64,000 nt of DNA from Trematomus loennbergii (Eukaryota > Chordata > Actinopteri > Perciformes > Nototheniidae): the NCBI GenBank assembly GCA_012861695.1, contig JAAOOA010000016.1, positions 20,385,702 to 20,449,701 on the forward strand. Direction: 5' to 3'. A program made the translations under genes and the position numbers. The number at the start of each line of letters is the position of its first letter. Position 1 is the first letter of the stretch. Below, in pieces: positions 1-28,600 of this stretch. A model generated the notes under the pieces. That model saw only the letters and a list, made by a program, of their open reading frames with translations, searched no databases and was not told where the DNA came from.

Positions 1-589
1 TCTTCTTTCAGTAGTTTGTCTTTTTAAATTTAGTGCTCAATTTCAAGTTGGCAAATACTGCTTCACAATGTAATTGATTAAAACGTGTCTTAAAAGCAAG
101 CCACAGTTTGTTTGTAATTGTTTAAATCTCAATGCACCAAAAACATAATCCTTTTCTCCTCAATTAAACCTGAATTAAATGTGGTAAAAGCAGAAAGAGA
201 TGTAGGCACCTGGACGAATTAAATATAAATCTGTCTGCATGCTGAATACCACTAGAGTTAAGTGAACACAATAGGATTTATTTTGTCGTCTGTGTGAACA
301 AAACCTCAAACAGGCACAGCAAGCTCTGCAGCGTCGCTAAAACAACAGTAATGCCATTATGACATTTAAATGAACAACAGCATCAACAAATTGAGGAACA
401 CACACCTGAAACTCAAACACAAATAGGAGACAATAAAATAACACACACAAAAAAAGTGAACCGGGAGAAAACTCACAATACACACACACACACAAACAAT
501 CAGGGTAATGGATGTTGATGGAGATTAGAGTGGGAACTCCCACAGGGACAAAAACGCATTAGGAATCATCTCATCCAGATTACTGACAG

Positions 590-650
<61 letters not shown>

Positions 651-1638
651 AGTGCGTAAGTGTGCATTCAAGCAGCTGAATAAGATAAGTAGAATGAGTA
701 ACAGACAAAGATAGAAATGGGGGGAGTGTTGAAAGTGGGAGGATGGCACAAAAGAGAAAAGAGATTGATTAGATGAATAAAAAGGATGGGAAAAGGGGAT
801 AAAATAACTAAGTGGGCCTGACAAAAGCAGAGAGGATAAGGAAGTTGCTGCTACATCCCTCTTTACATGGCGTGCCCTCATCTTGTGGTCTATAATAACT
901 GCAATAACCACAATCAGCCTGCATGAATGACGCCAGATTTAATTGTCGTGTCATGTTCCCAAAAACGAAATGTGAGGCACGCACATCCACAACAGTATTC
1001 TGAACAAGCAGTGCAGACTCATAAGTGGAAAAACTCTGGATCCTAAAGTGGTAAGAATGAAATTGGTGTGTGTTTGTGTATCCATACGAGTGAGGAGAGC
1101 GTAGATATCAACAGAAGCTTTGTTTTGTTAGCTGGAGTGAGGTGGGGCCCAACACCTAAGCCCTTGTTTGTTGATTTTTCCCATCCAATAGTAATAATAG
1201 TTCAAATATAAATGTGAAGAGGGGGAGAAAGTGAAGCAAGGAAAGGGAAAATGGACCCTGAAGTGCACACGGTGAGGATCGAAGTGGAACAAGAAGGTAT
1301 TTTTGTACATATTTATAATTTCAAAGATCCACACAATAATAAGGCATTCAAACATTGATGTCTTCACAGATCTTAAGAGAGATGGCACCATGCGTCTAGC
1401 GCTGACCACATAGTTTGAGAGTCATCCCCTGGCAGAAGTGTGTCACTTCCACCTGTTTTGATGGAATAGTATATTGGGCAGAGGATGGGAATGGGGTAGG
1501 ATACATTTACACACACATGCCAGGAACACAACACTCTGCCTAGCAACTTGGTGCCAGTGCAGATACCGAAATACAAGTCGCGTGGGCAGCGTATTTTTCC
1601 CTGTTTAAAAAAGATGCATTAATTGGAGAATGTCTTAC
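1..1638 (-). other. klf5 last intron (partial)
   Basis: Non-coding. It follows the klf5 exon-3 donor at 1638/1637 (GT on the minus strand). It holds a (TG)n microsatellite at 593-648 and otherwise AT-rich sequence. I looked for finger 2-3 coding sequence on the minus strand and saw none. Confidence 0.7.
593..648. repeat. (TG)n microsatellite
   Basis: Uninterrupted TG dinucleotide tract of about 28 units inside the klf5 last intron. Confidence 0.97.
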
Positions 1639-4600
1639 CCGTGTGGGTCCTGAGGTGGGCTTTCAGATGGGACGACTTGGTGTAGACCTTCTTGCAGCCT
1701 GACGACAGAGAGAAGGATAAACACAAACAGAAGTGTCAGATATGCGTTTACCCAATGCGCTGAGTAGTGGCATGCTAGAAATGTGAACTAATGAACAACA
1801 GAAGCTGTAAACATTTGTTTTTGCTATTCTGATTTATCAAAAGTACTGAACTGTGTAAATAAGGGGCACACATGCTTCTCGTATTAAAACTGTTTTCATT
1901 TGGGCGTATTTAAAAATAAACTGCATGCCAATAATCACACGCCTTTTTTTCTAAACATATTCTGACATCCAAGTCGAAATATTTTAAATACAGAAAAACA
2001 AGACCTTTTTCACAAAATAAACAGTGTGCCTTTTGAAAAGATTTAGGATTTAGATTTAATATTTTGACTGATTTAGAAAGATGTTTTTCTGATCTGTTCT
2101 GGCTTTAAATGAAAATATTACATTTCACATATTGAAAACATGTAAAGAGTGAACAGCTGCTGCAGTGAGACTAATATTATACACTTGGTTAGAGTGTGGA
2201 TGCGTCCTTGTGTGGATATGATGGATCTGCCTCATCTGACTTGTGGTAACATGCTGCAGGAGGCTCGCTTAATCCTATTTTACACGCTGCCACAGGCTAG
2301 TTGACATTACATGTCCTACAAGTAGCTGCACATCGTACAAGTGCAATCTGAACCAACTATCTAAAGTGTGACTGTATGCAAATGACGAGTTGTGGAGAGA
2401 AGATCAAATGACTTCAGGAGAACATTCAATGAATTACACGCAGGTTAATTCCACAATCATACCAGCAATGTCTTAAAAGCCACAACAATGTGTGAGAGCT
2501 CGAGAGTACCCGAGTCATTTGAGGTGAGGCATTAAAAGCAAGGTAGTTATAATACCAGAAGGTTAATTGTAAGGCAGTGATTGACGTTCTGCATTGCCAA
2601 CATATTTTAATGCTAGTGCAGCGTGCACACTGCCGTGGCTGTAGTACATATCGTGACTCATAAGCCTGGGAAATCGTTTTACACACAACATATAATTTTC
2701 CAAAAATGCACGGGTGTCTCAAAATAGATCTGTTTTTTCTTAGTTTGTGAGTGACCAAATATTCATCTGACCACAGCTCAATGTAAGAATAAACACACAG
2801 TGAGAAGAATCAGAGAGCTGTGTAATTGTTCTGACCTGGGTAATCACAGTGATGGATCCGTCGTTTCTCCAAATCGGGGTTGTTCCTCCGGTTGTAGCGG
2901 GCAGACATGGTGTTCTGGGCTGGAGTTGGGTTGTTGCAGGTGCTTGGGAACGCCTGAAGCTTGGCCTGGGGACGGAGTGGGAGCTGTGGTGAGTGGGAGG
3001 GCTAAGCTGCCTGGTCCTGGTCCGGGGCCGATCCCAGGGGTGCTGCCTGCCAACTTGGAGGCGATGGTGGCTGCATATGAGGGAGGAGGGGACATGGTGT
3101 GGAGCAGCTCCTTCTGCCTGTCAGGGCTGCCGGGCTCCGAGCTCGGGGGAGAGGGCGGCAGGTAGGGCGTCTGGTGCTGGAGGAAGTGGGGGTGGACCTG
3201 AGCGTGGGGGTGTGTGTACCCCCGGCCACCCAGGCCGCAGTACCTGCCAGGCTTGGCTGTCTGCTCTTGTTGAGACGCAGAAGAAGCTACCGGCATGTCA
3301 TGGAAAGGTGTGTGGATTGTGGAAGTGTGCTGTATCTGCTGATGATGATGGTGGTGATGATGCTGAGCCTCCATACCATTGCCATGGTGATGGTCCAAGC
3401 CGGAGTTCAGTAGCTGAAACAGTGAGCCGCTGTTGTCATGGTGGTGGAGAGCGTGCTGTTCAAACTGCGGTGACATTTCCTGTTTGATGAACACTTCTGG
3501 CACCGACTCGTCACCGCGGCCGCCTCCCGCATGGTTAAAAACACTGGTGAAGTTCGGTAACCCTGTTAGCGTCATGTTTATGGCTGAGGTTTCCATGGCA
3601 ATGCTGCCGGGGCCATGCCCAGATGTGCTGCAGCTACTGGTGGGCGTTGTGTTGGGGCAGTGCAGCTGGATGTTGGGGAGAAACACGAGGAGGCATTTTC
3701 TTTTGATTTGGGTGAGACCTGTGTGGTTCTGCTGCTGAGGCGGCCGCACCTGCTGACACAAGCCCATCCTCAGGTAGGCGGCGTCGGGGAGGTAAAGATT
3801 CATGTTGAGGGTGTAGGGAGCCCCTGTATGGTTGTCAGTGAAGAACTGATCCAGCGCGGACACACAGTCTCTCTGATTCTTCTGCTGGCTTTCTGAGTGA
3901 GGTTGAAGTGTAGAGACTGAGGGGAGAGGTACCTGTCCATCTCAAACTTTGCCTGTAGATAGAAACACAAACACAAACAAAACAGTCTAGTTTAGAGACA
4001 TTTCATTTTGAAGAAAACTTTGGTTGAATCAAATGTTTTCAGCTTGCTTCTCATGAGCTACCATGAAACCATTCTGAGGCACTATTTAGAGAAGACAAAG
4101 GTTTGATAGGACAGTCACCGCTAAAACATTTATCAAGTAGTCATCAATAGGCAGTTCCTACATTCCACATTCACTCTCTGGCTGCGAAGCTGAACTCAGG
4201 AACCCATCAGCTGTGAGGCCAACAGTTGAGAATCAGGCCATGGAAATAAGAACTAATACCACTAGAAAAAACCCTAATAAATGTCCACAACTGCAACTAT
4301 GACAACAGACTTAAGAAGCAAACTCGGGCTGATCCAACTGGAATCACAGGTGGACAACTTGATGTCAAATAGGGCCTTTTTCACTCTGTCCATTTCCTGT
4401 GAATATTAAGGCAGGTATAAAAGTTAGAGAAGCCTTGCAGCAGAGGATGAAACGGCAACATGAAAGGGAATAGGGAAACACCCATGCCTCTCTATCCGCA
4501 GCAGCAGTAGTCTGGGGATGGGCTGCTCTATTTCTAGGCTCCTGATCCACCAGCTGTTATATAGCACTCTCTCCTCTGCTGCACAAGTTTCCTGCTAACT

Positions 4601-5107
4601 GGGGACAGAGTTGCCGGGAGCTTTCTGTCCGGAGCTGGAGTCAGTTGTTGTCAGCGTGGTATGATGGTGAGAGGGGGGGGAAGAGGAGACCAACAACTGG
4701 TGGCCAACTGGCTGGCAGAGAAAACATGCGGTGAATGCGTTTGCAGGCGGAGCGGCTCGGCTCCGTCCAGCTGGCCGCAGCCTGCTCGCTAATCACCAAA
4801 AATAGTGCAAATGAAAGTGGAGGTTAACATCAGCTAGGCCGATGGAAATTTAGAGGCCAGCTAAATAAACTGGATCTACAACCTATCTGCCACGCCCATT
4901 CAATGAAATACATCAAGTCGGTTTGATTTCTACCCGGTTTACCTGTGCGTAGTCATTGTGTCCAGTCTTGTCTGTTTCTGTGATCTTGCAGTCCAAGCCG
5001 AACATCAGCGAGTCCTCCAGGGGGAATCCTGCGGGCAGAGCCGCCTTCTGCAGCGGGTAGAAGGGGTCCTCCTGCCCGCCGCCGCTCATCGCCAGGGTCG
5101 CGGCCAT
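1639..5107 (-). CDS. klf5: Krueppel-like factor 5, partial (3' end outside window)
   Basis: Zinc-finger transcription factor acting in the nucleus. Coding exons on the minus strand: 5107-4943 (ATG, phase 0), 3952-2836, and 1698-1639 (exactly 60 bp, the usual KLF exon encoding most of the first C2H2 finger, [14 protein letters not shown]). The exon with fingers 2-3 is not in the window and must lie before base 1. Exon 2 shows KLF5 hallmarks: DQFFTD, a FIKQE sumoylation-like site, [12 protein letters not shown] (Fbw7-type phosphodegron region), the [16 protein letters not shown] motif, and the basic [15 protein letters not shown] run into finger 1. There is also a His-rich stretch. The reading frame is broken inside exon 2 as sequenced: MDRYLSPQ and NPDLEKRR lie in one frame, DQFFTD to SKLA in another (see findings). 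Teleosts may have klf5 paralogues; which one this is cannot be decided here. Synteny next to pibf1 supports klf5. Confidence 0.92.
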
Positions 5108-6950
5108 GAAGCTCGGGTGCAGCGCCGCTAAGGATCGCTCGTCCTTTTCTGCTAAAAGGAGGATGCTACAGCGGAGTGAGAGGAGTAGAGCCGACGAGGT
5201 GGAGAGCGTGAGGTGGAGTTAATAATGTGAGCCTGTCTGCTACATCCCCTTCACTTGTTTCATCCCTCCACCGGCCCACAGACAGTTTTCTATCTCCTGC
5301 TACAGGGCGGAGCGACCCAGTGTAAATACTGCACATGCACCGCCCATCAAGCGTTTAATAAGGCTTTGATCATTCATTCACTGGCCACCGCCCTACTCCA
5401 TCTAAATACACTGACAACAGTGTCGTAAAGTACAGGACCTGCCTGACAGACAGCATACACAGCCATAGAGGAAGTGAAGGTTAATTCATGTTTCCCCCCA
5501 GTGTTTTTAGTTTATATCAAATATATACTTATATAGATAATCTCTAATAGGAATATTATATTGTATCTAAATACCTGGTCTATTCTTGCAATTAAAGTAA
5601 CTTTTTAAACCTGATAGTCCCAAAAGATACACAAATAAAACACGAATGGGCAATTTAAGGCAGCAACTAGACCCACATGCCTCCTAAATGTCCGGTTATT
5701 TCAAACCCCACACCACCAGTTGGTAATACAGACTTTAAAATGCGATCCGAGACTATTTTTTTTTTAACTCATTATAAATCAATATTCTCAGGTTGGGTAT
5801 AGCACTTCCATTGACAGGTAAACTGAACTTCATATGCAAATTAAGGAGTAAAAACTACTTTTAAACAGGTCATTCTTTTAATGTGAACTGGATGGTGTTA
5901 GAAATCGCAGTTTATCACTAAGTTTATTATGGAAAATACAATCTACAAGGGGCTGCACTCACACATTTTAGTTTGTACAAAAACATGTATACAGTGTAGG
6001 ATATGATAAGCTTTTACAAAAACATGTTCTTATATTTTATCCTAGCTCATTTAACAAAAAACAAAAGTGGTTGTTTGTGAAGTATTTTATGCTCAAAGAA
6101 ATGAGACAGCCTCTAAGCAATCCTCTGGTTGAGTTTAATTTGACACCGATAAAAACGTGGTCAGAAATGAGAGGTATGTCTACTATATGTCTATATTTAA
6201 AGCCAAAGGAGCCTCAGCTCGTTCAAATCAGCGGCTTATGTTCCTGCAATGCTGTTTGTCTGTAGCCACCACTATCTGCAAACCTGGAAAAGATGAGGAA
6301 ATAATGATAGACAGACCTAATAAAAAAACAACTCACACATTTTAGTTTGTACAAAAACATGTATACAGTGTAGGATATGATAAGCTTTTACAAAAACATG
6401 TTCTTATATTTTATCCTAGCTCATTTAACAAAAAAACAAAGTGGTTGTTTGTGAAGTATTTTATGCTCAAAAGAAATGAGACAGCCTCTAAGCAATCCTC
6501 TGGTTGAGTTTAATTTGACACCGATAAAAACGTGGTCTGAAATGATAGAGGTATGTCTACTATGTCTATATTTAAAGCCAAAGGAGCCTCAGCTCGTTCA
6601 AATCAGCGGCTTATGTTCCTGCAATGCTGTTTGTCTGTAGCCACCACTATCTGCAAACGTGGAAAAGATGAGGGAATAATGATAGACAGACCTAATAAAA
6701 AACAACAGTGCCAAGATAGAGGAATTTTTGGGCAGCCAGTTAGCCAGGAATGAGTATTTTGTGGAAGGTAATACTTACTGAACCAGTACGCTGGGAATGT
6801 ATCCTCTCTGAACAATATGTAACCAAGGATGAGAACAACAAAACACTCGGACACCAGCAACAGTTTCTGCTTTTGTATATCAAAAGTGTTTTACATTGGA
6901 AAATTCTTGATAAATTAATAAAACAAGTCGTAACATAACAATAAATATTT
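5108..6950. other. klf5 upstream region and pibf1 3' flank
   Basis: No coding sequence recognised. The first ~150 bp upstream of the klf5 ATG are relatively GC-rich and probably 5'UTR/promoter. 5957-6706 is a tandem duplication. A minus-strand AATAAA (TTTATT on plus, 5923-5928) lies beyond both repeat copies and is a possible pibf1 polyadenylation signal; if so, both copies sit in the pibf1 3'UTR. Confidence 0.5.
5957..6706. repeat. Two-copy tandem duplication, unit ~374 bp
   Basis: Copy 1 is about 5957-6330 and copy 2 about 6331-6706. Both begin ACTCACACATTTTAGTTTGT and both contain the same stretch ending GATAGACAGACCTAATAAA. They differ by only a few substitutions and 1-2-base indels (for example CAAACCTGG versus CAAACGTGG), so the duplication is recent. 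Neither copy carries a convincing reading frame. Confidence 0.95.
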
Positions 6951-24879
<17,929 letters not shown>

Positions 24880-25672
24880 TTTGTCCTGTTTTGGTCCTTT
24901 GTTTTCCTCTCTAACGACGCCCCGTAGCAGATAGTAGTTTGTAGCTACCGACAACAACACCGACACTGCCCCACTCTATCTAGCATATATCGTGGAAAAA
25001 AAGTCAACCGATGCAATCATATTGAGAGAATGAGATATATATACCCGCAATAAAGCTTTTAGGTGACATCCCGGAGCTGCCAAGACCATACGGTGGTGGG
25101 TTGTTTTTATTTTCAAGTGTCCCGCTCCGAGTCGCCTGCTAACCGCCAACGGCTCGAGCTCGACTACGCTGGGATAGGTAACGTTGACTACAGCGCCTAC
25201 TATGGTTATAAACCTGCATTAGATTCAACGCCCACATGTCTGCCATTCATTACAGTGCAACGGGAATACAGTACCTCCTCCTAAACACAGGGGGCGCTAA
25301 TTAATTAGCATATTTTTCTAAACCCACCCCCTCGGACTTCTTTAGCTTTGTTTTCATTGACCAAGCGTTGTGGGCAACCAAAACTAACCACATACTTTTC
25401 ATTTATTTCACATAAAAGCAAAGGATAGCGTTGTATCGTAATATATTAATTGTACGTTATTTTTTGAGATTGTTAAAACATAAATATTAACTTATTTTAA
25501 CTAACGACCTGAAATCTGGCTTTATGTGTTTATCAAAACTCTGTGAAAGTTTTGTCGGCCCACTGAGTGAGTTTACCCATGGTTTACACATGGGCAGCTA
25601 ACTCCTAGCTTCTCGTCAATTTGGTAGGAAAAAACATTGGGATGTTATGTTTGTGAAGCCTTAATTGTTATC
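24880..25672. promoter_or_regulatory. Bidirectional pibf1/dis3 promoter and 5'UTRs
   Basis: Only 793 bp separate the two divergent start codons, as in the human head-to-head PIBF1/DIS3 pair. No TATA box is obvious. The pibf1-proximal part (24880-24990) and dis3-proximal part (25560-25672) are presumably 5'UTR. Two ATGs just upstream of the dis3 start (25642 and 25647) open very short frames. Confidence 0.7.
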
Positions 25673-28600
25673 ATGTTGAAATCTAAAACCTTCGTAAAGA
25701 AGACCCGGTCGGGTGGGGTGATGAAAATAGTGCGTGAGCATTATCTGAGAGATGATATTTGGTGCGGAAGCGAAGTTTGCACTGAATGCAAACAGGAGTC
25801 CACAGCGCTGCAGAGAGACCCGTGTATGGAGAGCAACCTGTGCTCTTATCCACATTATGTGATACCTGACACTAATGTGGTGCTGCATCAGGTAAGAAAA
25901 ATACGTCACACTTCACCTGGATATCTATTTTATTTGTGAAAATGGTGTAATAAACTGAAGAAAAAAATGTGTCATCACCAAGAAGTCTAACATGATGTTT
26001 GTATGTACTTTTACATACAGATTTGTATCCCTAGTTTATGCCTCGTGTATTTTGATAATACATAATCTATTATTTAATCTTTGGTTGTTGTATTGTTAAT
26101 ATCTTTCATTGCACTCAGCTAGGTTCTATGACAATCCTTGTGTGTCTTTACACAACTATAATATCAGTATTGTTGACCAATTGCAGTCGAGGGATTACAT
26201 AAATGTGGGCTCTGGTTGACTCGGATAAAGAAAACATGATCAAGCGTCCCCTTTCAGTGTTAAAATATAGGATTTGCCTTAAAAATGTCCCCTAAGGAAA
26301 CATTAAATCCACCACTAAATGTAGGTCATAGATTAGTGATTCCTTGATCCTAATCCTATGCCATTATAACTTCTCCTTTTGTATTCACACCAATACAAAT
26401 TTAGCACCTGATTCTCAACACTTCTGATTCTCTTTACCCTAATGTTTATAATTTCTGTGTCCTGCAGATCGACGTGTTGGAAGACCAAGTTATTCGTAAT
26501 GTCATAATCCTTCAGACAGTGCTGGCCGAGGTACGCCACCGCAGTGCACCAATCTATAAACGCCTGAAGGACATTGTACATGAGAAAGAGAAAAACTTCT
26601 ACACCTTTACCAATGAACACCACAGGTAGAAAAACACCACTGACCTTTTTACTGCTTCTGAACATCTCAATTGCATTACAGTAATATGTAAAAAGTCAAA
26701 GCATGTCAAAGTAATCAGTGACAAAGTATTGGCCTGTTGAACAGAGTTTCTTCTTCTTCTAATAAATATCTTCCTCTTAGACCTCCCTCCTGATGTACAT
26801 TTTCTTATGAAAGGCATGAAATAATGATTTACCTGTTAATTTTTTCAGAGAGACATTCATTGAACGTGAACCAGGGGAGAGTGCCAATGACCGCAACGAC
26901 CGTGCAATCCGTGTGGCGGCAAAATGGTACAGCGAGCACCTGAAGAAGTCCGAGTCGGACACTGGCCCACTCAAGGTTGTCCTCCTCACCAATGATCAAG
27001 GGAACAAGCAGAAGGCAGAGGAGAGCGGCTTGCTGGTGTACAAATGTAAGTAGTCTTTTTTTCAGAAAAGATAATAGGACACAGCAGAAATTTGTTAAAT
27101 GAGACATTCCAATTTGACGGATTCTCCCTAATTTCAAATTCAAAGCTTTACATATGAAGCACAGATCCCCAATTTGTTGAATAAAATATTCCTCAGGCCT
27201 TCCCAATATTTTCTGTCGGATACTAGCATGCTTTTAAACAGCATTGGCTGTTATACCACTTTGTAACAACAATTTGATCACTTCCCTTCTAGGTGAAGAG
27301 TACATCAAGAGTCTTATCGGGAACCCTGAGCTGGTGGATCGTCTGGCTTTGTCCAATGATGACAAGGTAAACCTTTCTACAAAAAACTATTTTGTTTCAT
27401 TTTTAAATAGTAGTTATATTATTAATGTATGTACAACTTGTATCGGTATCAACTTTTTACACTCCTACCTTTTCATGGTGTTTTTAACCTTCCATTGATC
27501 TCTTTTTATTTGCTCCCTCAGAATGACATCACTAGCAGTAAGGTGTTATTCCCAGAGCACCTCCCTCTGTCCAGGATCCAAGCTGGACTTAAGAATGGCA
27601 CTTTCCTCCAGGGCACCTTTAGGGCCAGCAGGGACAACTACCTGGAGGCCACTGTCTTTGTCCAGGGAGAGGGGGAAGAAAGCACAGAGGTGTGTGTGTA
27701 CATGTTTCTGTGAATGTAAAGTGTTTGTCTGAACAATCATCCAAAATCTGGAAATATATGAATTTGTCAAACTTAGTAAAGTTAATGTAAATGAATGCTT
27801 TCCATTTTGTCTGGCTGCAGGTTCTCATCCAGGGTCTTCAGAACCTCAACAGATCCGTGTACCAGGATGTTGTTGCCGTGCAGCTGTTGCCACAGGATCA
27901 GTGGGTGGCGCCCTCCTCAGTTGTGCTGCAGGATGAAGGCGCAGCAAAGGACGATGAGGAGGAGGGTGAAGAAGAAAAAGAGGTGAATATGTGTTGACTG
28001 AACGATTAGTTAGCAGCTAGTGCAAAACGCAGCTGCGCGTCTTCTCACTGGCCATAAAAAGCGTGACCACATCACCCCAATTCTGGCCTCACTGCACTGG
28101 CTTCCAATTCGGTTCCGAATTGATTTTAAACTCTTTTATTTGTTTTTAAAGCACTAAATGGGCTGGCTCCGGCTTATATAGCAGAATTCCTCCATCGCTA
28201 CACCCCAGCCAGAGCTTTAAGGTCGGCTGACCAGCTGCTGCTGGTAGCGCCCAAGACCAGGCTCAAAACCCGAGGGCACCGAGCCTTCGCAGTAGCTGGC
28301 CCTAGGCTCTGGAACAGTCTGCCCCTCCATGTGAGGTCGGCCCAGACCCTAGGGGTTTTTAAATCTACACTAAAGACTCACTTCTTCTCTCTGGCCTTCT
28401 AATCAGAGCGGAGTACGACTCCTGACATTTCCCTGTGTTTGATTTTTATATTTGCTGTTGTAAATTATTGTCTTCCGTTTGCTTTTGCAGTAAAGTGTTT
28501 TTATTGCATGTACAGCACTTTGGCTCGACCAAAAATCATTTAAAAAATGTGCTATATAAATAAAACATGATTGATTTGATTTGATTAGTTATTAGACTTA

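Noticed and set aside
2844..3863. A single 339-residue klf5 protein starting at VSALDQFF
   Set aside because: This is only the middle frame of exon 2. The first codon is GTG within the exon, and the true N-terminus (exon 1) and the zinc-finger linker lie in another frame.
25063..25284. 73-residue frame in the pibf1/dis3 promoter
   Set aside because: No similarity to a known protein and no splice or start context; more likely promoter/5'UTR sequence.
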